Shown piece after piece: positions 36,436 to 44,782 of a stretch of 64,000 nucleotides of DNA. Position 1 is the stretch's first letter; each line of letters starts with the position of its first letter. The notes under the pieces were generated by a model. That model ran no database searches and had not been told where the DNA came from. It saw only the letters and a list, made by a program, of their open reading frames with translations. The position numbers and the translations under genes were made by a program. This stretch comes from Haloechinothrix halophila YIM 93223. Lineage in GTDB: Bacteria; Actinomycetota; Actinomycetes; Mycobacteriales; Pseudonocardiaceae. The stretch is taken from assembly GCF_000504245.1 (NCBI RefSeq), contig NZ_KI632509.1, forward strand, positions 4,553,502-4,617,501, in the 5' to 3' direction.

Positions 36436-37299
36436 TCACGGCAGTAACCCAGCGTGACGGGCGGCAGCCAGCGTCTCCACGCGGTTGCGCGCGCCGAGCT
36501 TGCGCATGGTGTTGCGCAGATGGGTCTTGACGGTGGTGGGAAGGATGCAGAGCCGTTCGGCGATCTCCGCGTTGGTGTAGCCCGCGGCGAGCTGGGTGAT
36601 GACGTCGGATTCTCGCTGCGACAGGTGCACCACCGCCCGCGTCGTCGTGCCGACGGCGCCAGCGCTGCCGGTCACCCGCTGACTGAGCGCATGCAGCCGG
36701 TCGCGCAGCACGGCGTCCTGCGAGGCGGCGGCGATCGCGATGATCTCGGCGTTCAGCTCGGCCAGCTCGGACTGGCTCAGCGCGCCGCGTTCGGCTTCTG
36801 GCTGCTCATCGGCGACCCGTCGGAGCCTGCGCTGCACCTCGTCCTCGACCTCGATGTCGTGCGAGAGCTTCCGCGCGATCATGGTCGCCGTGGCGACGGT
36901 CCGGTCACCGAACGTCATCTCGCCGCGCGTGGCACCATAGATCATCGCCCTGGTCTCACCGCGCACGATGATCGGCAGCGCGATGGCGCTACGGACCCGG
37001 TCCGCGATGGCGGCGCGGTCGAACTGGTGGGTGATAGACGGTGAGGACACGTAGTCCTCGACCGATACCGGGCGACGGTGCTGCATGGCGACGCCACCCA
37101 GCCCGACCCCTGGCCGGATCACCACGCCGCGAAACAGTTCGCAGCGCAGGTTGTACAACTCACTGAGCACGAGCCTGCTCCCCGCCTGGGTGACAAGGCC
37201 ACCCAGTCCCATCGACAGGCCGTCGAGCTGCGACAAATCGCGCAAGGTGCGACGCAGATGTCCAGCTATGGCATCTGTCGTAGTCACATCCGTCGTCAT
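36436..37299 (-). CDS. GAF-domain LuxR-family transcriptional regulator
   Basis: 287 residues; GGAGGTCGACG before ATG 37299. Residues about 25-165 form a GAF-like sensor (LFRGVVIRPGVGLGGVAMQHRRP, AIALPIIVRGETRAMIYG). A helical linker follows, then a C-terminal LuxR HTH (about 225-285: LSQRESDVITQLAAGYTNAE, VKTHLRNTMRKLGARNR). Divergent from the livF operon, with a perfect palindrome 37 bases upstream of its own start, so it probably controls both. In actinobacteria such regulators next to CoA-ligase/uptake genes often respond to the catabolised compound; the ligand is unknown here. Confidence 0.85.
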   Translation of the reverse strand: MTTDVTTTDAIAGHLRRTLRDLSQLDGLSMGLGGLVTQAGSRLVLSELYNLRCELFRGVVIRPGVGLGGVAMQHRRPVSVEDYVSSPSITHQFDRAAIADRVRSAIALPIIVRGETRAMIYGATRGEMTFGDRTVATATMIARKLSHDIEVEDEVQRRLRRVADEQPEAERGALSQSELAELNAEIIAIAAASQDAVLRDRLHALSQRVTGSAGAVGTTTRAVVHLSQRESDVITQLAAGYTNAEIAERLCILPTTVKTHLRNTMRKLGARNRVETLAAARHAGLLP

Positions 37300-37601
37300 C
37301 GTCGACCTCCACGGCGTTAAGTGCCTGGATAATCCGACCTACCCATCAGTAGGTCAATGGGACTCACTCGTGTCGCGCTGTCAGAGCGCCAGCAGGCGTG
37401 CTACCAGGACCTCATCCGGTTCCGCACTCGCCTCATCCCTTTGGATGAGGCACTCGCCACAACAGGTGTTTTCCTGTGGCACAACGCACACGTTGAGCAA
37501 TCAGTAACGAATCTATCGCAGAGCTTGGCGATGACCGTTCTGTGATCAATGCTCTCAGTGCGCTGTGATATCAGTCATACTACTGCGGAAGCGGAGGTTG
37601 A
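37300..37601. promoter_or_regulatory. Divergent control region of the LuxR-type regulator and the liv operon
   Basis: 302 bases without a convincing gene. A 20-bp palindrome GACCTAC-CCATCA-GTAGGTC at 37336-37355 is a good candidate LuxR/NarL-type site. A perfect 9-bp hairpin GCCTCATCC-CTTT-GGATGAGGC at 37430-37451 and a bulged one around CCACAACAGG...CCTGTGG (about 37458-37480) follow. The stretch nearer livF is AT-richer and contains CTGTGAT twice (37539 and 37564 region). A 62-codon frame at 37357 lacks an RBS and I do not call it. Confidence 0.55.
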
Positions 37602-38387
37602 ATGCTCGCCGTACGCAACCTCGAAGTCGTCTACAACGACGTCATTCTGGTTCTGCGGGGGGTTAGCCTCGACGTCGCCGATGGCAAGATCGTCGCACTG
37701 CTCGGGGCCAACGGAGCGGGTAAGACAACGTTGCTACGGGCGATCTCGGGACTTCTCGATGTGCACGACGGGGAGGTCACCAAGGGCTCGGTCACGCTCG
37801 ACGGTGAACCCATCCATCGGCATAACCCCGCCAAGATCGTCCGGCTGGGCGTCAAGCAGGTGCTGGAAGGCAGACGGATCTTCGCCGAACTGAGTGTCGA
37901 CGAAAACCTGCGGACAGGTGCCCACACCAACGCCAAGCACGTCCGGGAGAACCTGGACCGGGTCTACTCGCTGTTCCCCGTGCTCAAGGAACGACACAAA
38001 GGCACAGCCGGTTACCTGTCCGGAGGTGAGCAGCAGATGCTCGCCATGGGCAGGGCGCTGATGTCCAACCCCCGTTACCTGCTGCTCGACGAGCCGAGCC
38101 TGGGGCTCGCACCGTTGCTGGTGCAGCAGGTTCGAGACCTCATCGTCGAGATCAACAAACAGGGCACGACGGTGCTGCTCGTCGAACAGAACGCCACCAT
38201 GGCGCTCTCGGTCGCCGAGCACGGCTACGTCATGGAGACCGGCAAGATCGTCATGGACCGGCCTGCCAAGGAACTACTCGACGACTCCGACATCCGCGAG
38301 TTCTACCTCGGCCTCGGCGCCGAGGGCACCGCTAAGTCGTTCCGCGACGTCAAGCACTACAAGCGCAGAAAGCGGTGGTTGTCATGA
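37602..38387 (+). CDS. livF: Branched-chain-type ABC transporter ATP-binding protein LivF
   Basis: 261 residues; GGAGG before ATG 37602. Walker A LLGANGAGKTT, Q-loop KQVLEGRRIF, signature YLSGGEQQML, Walker B LLLDEPSLGLAP, H-loop region VLLVEQN. The EGRRIF motif is typical of LivF. Carries a 25-residue basic C-terminal tail (SFRDVKHYKRRKRWLS) longer than in standard LivF. First gene of a seven-gene overlapping operon. Confidence 0.93.
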   Translation: MLAVRNLEVVYNDVILVLRGVSLDVADGKIVALLGANGAGKTTLLRAISGLLDVHDGEVTKGSVTLDGEPIHRHNPAKIVRLGVKQVLEGRRIFAELSVDENLRTGAHTNAKHVRENLDRVYSLFPVLKERHKGTAGYLSGGEQQMLAMGRALMSNPRYLLLDEPSLGLAPLLVQQVRDLIVEINKQGTTVLLVEQNATMALSVAEHGYVMETGKIVMDRPAKELLDDSDIREFYLGLGAEGTAKSFRDVKHYKRRKRWLS

Positions 38388-39190
38388 CCGCGCAACTCGT
38401 CACGGAGCCAGCGACCACCCCAACCGCACCGATCCTGACCTTCACCGGCGTCACGCTGTCGTTCGCCGGCGTGACCGCCGTCAACGATGTCTCATTCGAG
38501 GTCGGCCAGCGGGAGCTGTTCGCCATCATCGGGCCGAACGGTGCGGGCAAGACGTCGATCTTCAACGTGCTGTCCGGGGTGTACCGGCCAGCGCGCGGGA
38601 AGGTGACGTTCAACGGCAGCGACATCATCGGCGCGAAACCGCACCGGATCGCCGAGCGGGGCATGGCGCGGACGTTCCAGAACATCGAGTTGTTCTCGAA
38701 CCTGACCGTGCTGGACAACCTCATGCTCGGCCGCCACAACCACATCTCCTACGGCGCGATGTCGGCGTTCGCCTGGCTCGGCCGTGCTCGCAAGGCGGAG
38801 CTGCGGCACCGGGCCACCGTCGAGGACATCGTCGACTTCCTCGAACTGGAGCAGTGGCGGATGCTGCCGGTTGGGCTGCTGCCCTACGGCGTGCAAAAGC
38901 GCGTCGAGCTGGGCCGTGCCCTCGCGATGCAGCCCAAGCTGTTGCTGCTCGATGAGCCGGTGGCGGGCATGAACCAGGAGGAGACCGAGGACATGGCCCG
39001 GTTCATCCTCGACATCCGCGATGAGCTGGACATTCCGATGATCATGGTCGAGCACGACATGGGCCTCGTGATGGACCTTGCCGATCGGATCATGGCCGTC
39101 GACTTCGGCAAGCAGATCGCTACCGGAACACCAGCCGAGGTGCAGAACGACCCCGACGTCATCCACGCCTACCTCGGGGAGGACTCGTGA
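38384..39190 (+). CDS. livG: Branched-chain-type ABC transporter ATP-binding protein LivG
   Basis: 268 residues from ATG 38384 (ATGA overlap with livF). Walker A IGPNGAGKTS, NVLSGVYRP, RTFQNIELFSNLTVLDNLMLG (LivG-type Q-loop region), DEPVAGMNQEET Walker B/D-loop, MVEHDMGLVMDLAD. The usual signature LSGG is replaced by LPYGVQKRVE, as in other LivG-like members of ligase-containing clusters. Confidence 0.92.
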   Translation: MTAQLVTEPATTPTAPILTFTGVTLSFAGVTAVNDVSFEVGQRELFAIIGPNGAGKTSIFNVLSGVYRPARGKVTFNGSDIIGAKPHRIAERGMARTFQNIELFSNLTVLDNLMLGRHNHISYGAMSAFAWLGRARKAELRHRATVEDIVDFLELEQWRMLPVGLLPYGVQKRVELGRALAMQPKLLLLDEPVAGMNQEETEDMARFILDIRDELDIPMIMVEHDMGLVMDLADRIMAVDFGKQIATGTPAEVQNDPDVIHAYLGEDS

Positions 39191-41031
39191 CCAGGACGAT
39201 CGTCACCAGGATCCGCGACCGGGCGAAGAACACACCGGGCACGGTCGCGATGCGGGAAAAGGACTTCGGCATCTGGCAGGAGGTGACCTGGGCGCAGTAC
39301 TGGGACACCATCATCACCGCGGGACACGCGCTGATCGCGCTGGGCATCGAGCCGGGCGACCGCGTCGCGATTCACTCAGAGAACCGGCGCGAATGGCTGT
39401 ACTCCGACATGGCGACGGTCGCGGTGCGCGCGATGACGGTAGGCCTCTACCCCACCAACCCGGCGCCCGAGGTCGCCTACCTGCTCTCGCACTCCGGCAC
39501 CAAGATCCTCATCGCCGAGGACCAGGAGCAGGTCGACAAGGCGCTGGACGTACTCGACGAGCTGCCCGATCTCGAGCACATCGTCTACCTGGAGCCGCGT
39601 GGCATCCAGCGTCGCTACGACAACCCGAAGCTGCTGTTCTGGGAGGACTTCCTCGCCATCGGTGAGCGGCACCGGGCAGAGCACCCCGGTGCCGTCGAGG
39701 ACCGCATGGCCGAGGCCACGTCTGAGGACATCTTGACGTTGATCTACACCTCGGGCACAACAGGACCGCCGAAGGGCGCGATGCTCACGGTGTCCAATGT
39801 GGAGTTCTGCGTCCATGAGCTGATCGAGGCGGGCGGGTTCACCTCTCCCCCGCCGAGCGAGAAGGACATCCTGCTGTCCTACCTGCCGCTGTGCCACGTC
39901 GCCGAGCGCATCTTCACCTCGTGGTTCAACGCGGCGTCCGGGGTGCAGGTGAACTTCGCGGAGTCGATCGCGACGGTGCAGGACAATCTCGCCGAGATCC
40001 AGCCGACCATCCTGTTCGGTGTGCCTCGCATCTGGGAGAAGGTGCTGGCAAGCGTGAACATCAAGCTGACATCGGCGTCGCTGCTGAAGCGGCTGTTCGC
40101 CCGGTTCTGGCTGAAGGTCGCGGACGGCATCGGCGACGCCATGGTGCGTAACGGCGGCAACCACACGCTGGGCACCCGATTGCGCTACGCACTCGGGTGG
40201 GTGTTCTTCTACCGCGCGCTGCGGGACCGGATCGGGATGCGCAAGGTGCGCTACGCCGCGTCCGGCGCGGCGCCGATCGCGCCCGAGGTGCTGAAGTTCT
40301 TCATGGGCATCGGGGTGCCGATGCACGAGGTGTACGGCATGACCGAGAACACCGCCATCGCCACCGGAAACATGCCGGGCAGAGTCAAGCTCGGCACCGT
40401 CGGCGAGCCGCACTCCGGCGTCGAGCTGCGCATCGACGAGACCACCGGCGAGATCCTGACCCGTCACCCCGGGGTGTTCGCTGGCTACTGGCGCAACCCC
40501 GACGCGACGGCGAAGAGCATCGACTCTGACGGGTGGCTGCACACCGGCGACGTCGGTGAGTGGGTCGACGGCACGCACATCAAGATCGTCGACCGGATGA
40601 AGGACATCATCATCACCGCGGGCGGCAAGAACATTTCGCCATCGGAGATCGAGAACGCGCTCAAGGCGTCCGAGTACATCAAGGAAGCGATCGTGCTCGG
40701 GGATCAACGCAACTACCTGACGGCGCTCATCGGCATCGAGATGGAGACCGTCGGCGACTGGGCGCAGCGCAACAAGATCCCCTACACCACCTACCGCGAC
40801 CTGTCAGAACGCGAGGAGGTGATCGAGCTGGTGCAGGGCATCGTCGACCAGGTCAACAGGCGCTTCGCCCAGGTCGAGACCATCAAGAAGTTCCGAATGC
40901 TGCCCAAGGAGCTCGACCACGAGGACGGCGAGCTGACCGCGACGCAGAAGGTCAAGCGCGCCGCGATGGCCGAGCGGTTCAGCGACCTGGTCGAGTCGAT
41001 GTACTCCGGCCAGAAAGCAGGTGCGGCATGA
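39187..41031 (+). CDS. AMP-forming acyl-CoA ligase (FadD15/long-chain type)
   Basis: 614 residues, GTG 39187 overlapping livG. ANL superfamily motifs: LTLIYTSGTTGPPKGAM (P-loop, about 183-199), YGMTENTA, GWLHTGDVGEW and DRMKDIIITAGGKNISPSEIE (hinge), with a C-terminal catalytic Lys expected in TATQKVKR. Sequence style is that of long-chain fatty acid ligases. Embedded in a Liv-type ABC operon, it probably traps the imported carboxylic acid as a CoA ester (vectorial activation). Substrate could be a fatty, aromatic or steroid-derived acid; not decided by sequence. Confidence 0.9.
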   Translation: MTRTIVTRIRDRAKNTPGTVAMREKDFGIWQEVTWAQYWDTIITAGHALIALGIEPGDRVAIHSENRREWLYSDMATVAVRAMTVGLYPTNPAPEVAYLLSHSGTKILIAEDQEQVDKALDVLDELPDLEHIVYLEPRGIQRRYDNPKLLFWEDFLAIGERHRAEHPGAVEDRMAEATSEDILTLIYTSGTTGPPKGAMLTVSNVEFCVHELIEAGGFTSPPPSEKDILLSYLPLCHVAERIFTSWFNAASGVQVNFAESIATVQDNLAEIQPTILFGVPRIWEKVLASVNIKLTSASLLKRLFARFWLKVADGIGDAMVRNGGNHTLGTRLRYALGWVFFYRALRDRIGMRKVRYAASGAAPIAPEVLKFFMGIGVPMHEVYGMTENTAIATGNMPGRVKLGTVGEPHSGVELRIDETTGEILTRHPGVFAGYWRNPDATAKSIDSDGWLHTGDVGEWVDGTHIKIVDRMKDIIITAGGKNISPSEIENALKASEYIKEAIVLGDQRNYLTALIGIEMETVGDWAQRNKIPYTTYRDLSEREEVIELVQGIVDQVNRRFAQVETIKKFRMLPKELDHEDGELTATQKVKRAAMAERFSDLVESMYSGQKAGAA

Positions 41032-41222
41032 GGACTGCTTGCAGGTCCGAATCATCGGACCCGAGGACTGCTTGCAGGTCCGAATCATCGGACCCGAGGA
41101 CTGCTTGCAGGTCCGAATCATCGGACCCGAGGACTGCTTGCAGGTCCGAATCATCGGACACCACGCTCGCCGACGCCATGGCACCGGCGCGGCTTGCCGC
41201 GCGGGGAGAGGAGGCGGCGTGA
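41028..41222 (+). CDS. Repeat-built mini-ORF coupling the ligase to livH
   Basis: 64-codon frame: its ATG overlaps the ligase stop (ATGA, 41028-41031) and its TGA overlaps the livH GTG start (GTGA, 41219-41222). It begins MRTACRSESSDP; the 11-residue unit is repeated four times, then comes TTLADAMAPARLAARGEEAA. The DNA is the 33-bp hairpin repeat, whose length keeps frame. It may be a real small protein or only a translational bridge keeping ribosomes moving to livH. No family recognised; Ser/Arg/Cys-rich composition is unlike its neighbours. Confidence 0.4.
   Translation: MRTACRSESSDPRTACRSESSDPRTACRSESSDPRTACRSESSDTTLADAMAPARLAARGEEAA
41031..41157. repeat. Four tandem 33-bp hairpin repeats inside the operon
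   Basis: Units at 41031, 41064, 41097 and 41130 (the last slightly shortened), directly abutting. Each contains GGTCCGA-ATCA-TCGGACC, a perfect 7-bp-stem hairpin, after AGGACTGCTTGCA. The period is 33 bases, so the reading frame through it stays open. No spacers, so not CRISPR. Confidence 0.92.
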
Positions 41223-42106
41223 AGGAACTGCTCAGCAGCACGCTCGCCGGGCTGGGCCAGGGTTCGGTCTACGCCCTGCTCGCCCTCGGCTTCGTGATCA
41301 TCTACAAGTCGATGCGGGTGATCAGCTTCGCGCAGCCGGCGCTGATGCTGGCAGGAGCGGTACTGGTCAGCTACCTGGTCGGTCCGTTCGGCTTCATCAT
41401 CGCGGTGATCCTCGGTGTCGTCGGCATCGCGTTGCTCGGGCTCGGCCTCGAGCGCACCGTGATCCGGCCGATGGTCGGCAAACCGGTGTTCGTCGTCGCG
41501 ATCATCACCCTCGGCATCGACATCGCGCTGCGCGTGGTGATCAACGGCTTCATCGGCACCGACGTCAGGCAGGTCGGCGACCCGTGGGGCTTCAGCCGAG
41601 TCTCACTGCTCGGGGTGACGGTGCAGGAGCGCTACATCGCGATGTTTCTGACCACCGCTGTGGTCATCACCGTGTTGTTCGCGTTCTTCAAGTACACGCG
41701 ACTCGGGTTGGCGACACGGGCGGCGTCGTACGACCAGGAGACCGCCTTGGCACAGGGCATCTCGGTGAGCACGGTGTTCGCGATGGCGTGGGCCATCGCC
41801 GGTGGCCTCGCCGCTATCGCGGGCACCTTCGTGGCCACCGGCGTCGGCGTTGACCAGCAATTGTGGATCATCGCGCTGAAGGCGTTGCCCGCGATCATCC
41901 TCGGCGGTCTCGACTCGCTCGGCGGCGCGGTCGTCGGCGGGCTCACCATCGGCGTCGTCGAATCGCTCATCGCCACCTATCAGAGTGATTTCGCCCCCTG
42001 GCTCGGTGACAACTTCTCGGTTGTGTCGCCATATGTGGTGATGCTGCTGGTGCTGTTGGTTAAACCGTACGGACTCTTCGGCACCAAGGAGGTGGAGCGG
42101 GTATGA
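41219..42106 (+). CDS. livH: Branched-chain-type ABC permease LivH
   Basis: 295 residues from GTG 41219 with GGAGAGGAGG upstream; the open frame upstream through the repeats is not part of it. Eight or so hydrophobic helices; conserved GLGQGSVYALLALGFVIIYK at the N-terminus and GGLDSLGGAVVGGLTIGVVES near the C-terminus, typical of LivH. Overlaps livM by ATGA. Confidence 0.93.
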   Translation: MKELLSSTLAGLGQGSVYALLALGFVIIYKSMRVISFAQPALMLAGAVLVSYLVGPFGFIIAVILGVVGIALLGLGLERTVIRPMVGKPVFVVAIITLGIDIALRVVINGFIGTDVRQVGDPWGFSRVSLLGVTVQERYIAMFLTTAVVITVLFAFFKYTRLGLATRAASYDQETALAQGISVSTVFAMAWAIAGGLAAIAGTFVATGVGVDQQLWIIALKALPAIILGGLDSLGGAVVGGLTIGVVESLIATYQSDFAPWLGDNFSVVSPYVVMLLVLLVKPYGLFGTKEVERV

Positions 42107-43251
42107 CCACGCCGACATCCCAGCGTCCGCCCGGGCGCAAGCCCCGGCAGCTGTCCGGCAGGCCAGGGCTCTACACCTCCTACGCGCAGCACCTGCGGCT
42201 GCTCAACACCCGGCCGAAGCTCGTCGCGGTGGGAGCGATCGTGTTGCTCGCGCTCGCGATGCCGTGGCTGGTCCAGGACCGCACGCTGAGCCTGCTCGCG
42301 CTGGCCTGCGCCGCGTCGATCGGTGCGATCGGGCTCAACATCGTCACCGGCTACGCGGGGCAGGTCTCGCTCGGCCACGCGTTCTTCCTCGCTATCGGCG
42401 CTTACACGGCGGCGGCGCTGTCCGGCGACCCCGACGGCCGCACGATCGGCTTCGGCGTCACCAACGTGCTGGTGTGGCTGCTCGCCGCGGGCCTGGTCGC
42501 CGCGGTGTTCGGGGTGCTGGTCGCACCGCTGGCCACCCGGTTGCGCGGGCTCTATCTCGCGATCGTCACGCTCGGGCTCGTGTTCATCGGCGAGCACGTG
42601 TTCAAGGAGTGGCGGGACCTGACCGGCGGCGCTGGCGTCGGCAGGCCAGGACCGGTGCCGGAACTGTTCGGCGTCACGCTCAACAAGTCCGGCGACGTGC
42701 TCACATCGGATCAGAAGCTGTACCTGCTCATGCTGGTCTGTCTTGTGGTGCTCGGGATACTCGCCCGCAACCTGGCTCGGTCCAAGGTCGGCAGGGCGTT
42801 CGCCGCGATCCGCGACCGCGACATCGCGGCCTCGGTGATCGGCGTGAACCTGGCCCGGTACAAGATGATCGCGTTCGCGGTGTCGTCGTTCTACGCCGGC
42901 TGCGCGGGTGCGCTGCTCTACACCATCACCGGATTCATCGAGCCGACCTCGTTCAACCTGCTGCTGTCGGTGCAGTACATCGCGATGGTGCTGATCGGCG
43001 GAGTCGCCACGATCTCCGGTTCGATCATGGGCGCCTTCTTCATCACGCTGCTGCCCGCGCTGACCAGGGAGCTGCCGACCGTGGCGCCGTTCATCTCAAG
43101 CGACGCCAGCGCGCCGCTGAACGTGTTCCAGGTCGAGACGGTGCTCTACGGCCTGCTGATCATCGGGTTCCTGATCTTCGAACCACGCGGCTTGTACGGG
43201 ATCTGGACCCGCATCCGTAACTACTGGAAGGCCTGGCCCTTCTCCTACTGA
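42103..43251 (+). CDS. livM: Branched-chain-type ABC permease LivM
   Basis: 382 residues. Basic N-terminal segment of about 40 residues, then helices with GLNIVTGYAGQVSLGHAFFLAIGAY (LivM hallmark), RGLYLAIVTLGLVFIGE and the EAA-like region FAAIRDRDIAASVIGVNLARYKM. C-terminal LIFEPRGLYGIW. Pairs with LivH. Confidence 0.93.
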   Translation: MTTPTSQRPPGRKPRQLSGRPGLYTSYAQHLRLLNTRPKLVAVGAIVLLALAMPWLVQDRTLSLLALACAASIGAIGLNIVTGYAGQVSLGHAFFLAIGAYTAAALSGDPDGRTIGFGVTNVLVWLLAAGLVAAVFGVLVAPLATRLRGLYLAIVTLGLVFIGEHVFKEWRDLTGGAGVGRPGPVPELFGVTLNKSGDVLTSDQKLYLLMLVCLVVLGILARNLARSKVGRAFAAIRDRDIAASVIGVNLARYKMIAFAVSSFYAGCAGALLYTITGFIEPTSFNLLLSVQYIAMVLIGGVATISGSIMGAFFITLLPALTRELPTVAPFISSDASAPLNVFQVETVLYGLLIIGFLIFEPRGLYGIWTRIRNYWKAWPFSY

Positions 43252-43288
43252 CCCGGCCCTACCGATCGCCCTACGAAAGGATCGAATC

Positions 43289-44602
43289 ATGGCCAACTGG
43301 AAACACAGGCGGACCGCTTTCGCCGCGGCTCTGTTCGCCGTCGCACTCGTCGCGACCGCGTGTCGCGGGGGCGGCGACACCGGCGGTGGCGGTGGTGATG
43401 GGGAGGTCGCCACCGGCACCGGTGTGACCGCGGAAGCCTGTCCGGACACGCCGAACCAGGACAACGGCTGCATCTACCTGGGCATCATCTCCGACCTGAC
43501 GTCCGGTCCGTTCGCCGCGCTCGCGGTGCCGATCACCGACGCGCAGAAGGCGTTCTGGGAGCGGGTCAACGAGCAGGGCGGCATCCAGGCCGGTGACCAG
43601 GCCTTCGACGTCGATGTCACCAGCTACATCAAGGACAACAAGTACAACCCCGAGGTCCACCGGCAGGTCTACCAGGAGATCGAGAGCGAGGTGCTCGGGC
43701 TGGCCCAGACCCTCGGCTCACCAACCACCGCCGCGATCATCAACGACCTTGAGGCGAACAACGTCGTGTCGGCCCCCGCGTCGTGGACGTCGGCATGGGA
43801 CTTCAAGGACGTCATCCTGGAGTCCGGCACCAACTACTGCTTCGAGTCGATGAACTCGGTCGACTACGCGGTCGATGAGTTCGGCGCGGAGTCGGTCATG
43901 GCGGTGCACTACGCCGGTGACTACGGCGAGGACGCCGCCGGCGGCGCCGAGGTCGCCGCCGAGGCCCAGGGCCTCGACTTCACCGCCATCGAAACCGGCC
44001 AGGGCCCGGAGAACCAGGCTGGCGCGATCAACGCGATCACCAAGCAGAAGCCTGACCTGGTGATCGTGACGACGGGGCCGACTGACGCCGCCGCCGTCGT
44101 CGGTCAGTCCGCTGCCAAGGGTTTCAAGGGCAAGTTCATCGGGACAAGCCCGACGTGGAACCCTGCCCTGCTCGAGAGCCCTGCCGCTGACGCGTTCAAG
44201 GCGCTGTACCTGCAGTCCGGTCCGTGGGCACCGTTTGGCGCCGACACCCCCGGCCACCAGGCCATGCGGGACGCGCTCGGCGACGTCGACCCGAGTGATG
44301 GCTACACCGCTGGCTGGGCCTGGTCCTACCCGATGAAGGCCGCACTGGAGACCGCCGCCGAGAACGGCGACCTGACCCGTGAGGGCCTTGTCGAGGCGGT
44401 GAAGTCGCTGACCACGGTCGACTACGAGGGCATGCTGCCCGAGGAAGCAGGCAACTTCGCCGACGAGCCGAACGACGCGGTCTTCCGGCAGAGCGTGATC
44501 AGCGAGGTCGACGAGGACGCCCCGACCGGCGTGTCCGTGACGAAGGACCTGTACACGGGTCCGAGCGCCGAGGGCTACGAGTTCTCGGAGCCCTGCTTCT
44601 GA
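43289..44602 (+). CDS. livK: Branched-chain-type substrate-binding lipoprotein LivK
   Basis: 437 residues; AAAGGATC before ATG 43289, 37 bases after livM. Signal sequence and lipobox VATAC (Cys about 27), Gly-rich linker, then a type I periplasmic-binding fold (YLGIISDLTSGPFAALAVPITDAQKAFWERVNEQGGIQAG). Contains VVTTGPTDAAAVVGQSAAKG in the second lobe. Ligand unknown; the ligase in the operon suggests an organic acid rather than leucine. Last gene of the operon, followed by repeats and hairpins. Confidence 0.92.
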   Translation: MANWKHRRTAFAAALFAVALVATACRGGGDTGGGGGDGEVATGTGVTAEACPDTPNQDNGCIYLGIISDLTSGPFAALAVPITDAQKAFWERVNEQGGIQAGDQAFDVDVTSYIKDNKYNPEVHRQVYQEIESEVLGLAQTLGSPTTAAIINDLEANNVVSAPASWTSAWDFKDVILESGTNYCFESMNSVDYAVDEFGAESVMAVHYAGDYGEDAAGGAEVAAEAQGLDFTAIETGQGPENQAGAINAITKQKPDLVIVTTGPTDAAAVVGQSAAKGFKGKFIGTSPTWNPALLESPAADAFKALYLQSGPWAPFGADTPGHQAMRDALGDVDPSDGYTAGWAWSYPMKAALETAAENGDLTREGLVEAVKSLTTVDYEGMLPEEAGNFADEPNDAVFRQSVISEVDEDAPTGVSVTKDLYTGPSAEGYEFSEPCF

Positions 44603-44617
44603 TGAACTCGAAGTTCT

Positions 44618-44704
44618 GAGTGGGGGACACGGCCGCCTCCCCGCCCCGGTCGTGTCCCCCACTCCAGACGCCGTGTCCTGCACTCACGACGTTGTGTTCC
44701 GCAC
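44618..44704. repeat. GTGTC repeats with a 14-bp inverted repeat after livK
   Basis: GAGTGGGGGACACG (44618-44631) is the exact complement of 44651-44664, making a hairpin 15 bases after the livK stop that can serve as terminator. From 44652 two full 21-bp GTGTC units follow (44652, 44673) and a partial third (44694). Confidence 0.8.
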
Positions 44705-44720
44705 ACGGTAGGGTCACGTA

Positions 44721-44771
44721 CGACAAAGGGCGTCTTACTCGCATCTCGTGCGAGTAAGACGCCCTTTGTCG
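44721..44771. terminator. Perfect 23-bp-arm hairpin between convergent livK and valS
   Basis: Arms 44721-44743 and 44749-44771 are perfectly complementary with a 5-base loop TCTCG. Contains AAGGGCGTCTTACTCGCA, which is also in the element at 36378. Ends 11 bases from the valS stop, so it is well placed as a bidirectional terminator, but the sequence conservation with the distant copy marks it as a dispersed repeat. Confidence 0.85.
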
Positions 44772-44782
44772 CGCTGTAATGG

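Noticed and set aside
37357-37545. 62-codon frame in the liv control region
   Set aside because: No RBS, overlaps the hairpins and lacks coding-type third-position bias.
41031-41157. Possible CRISPR array (33-bp repeats)
   Set aside because: The units abut directly without unique spacers and lie inside an operon; no cas genes are present.
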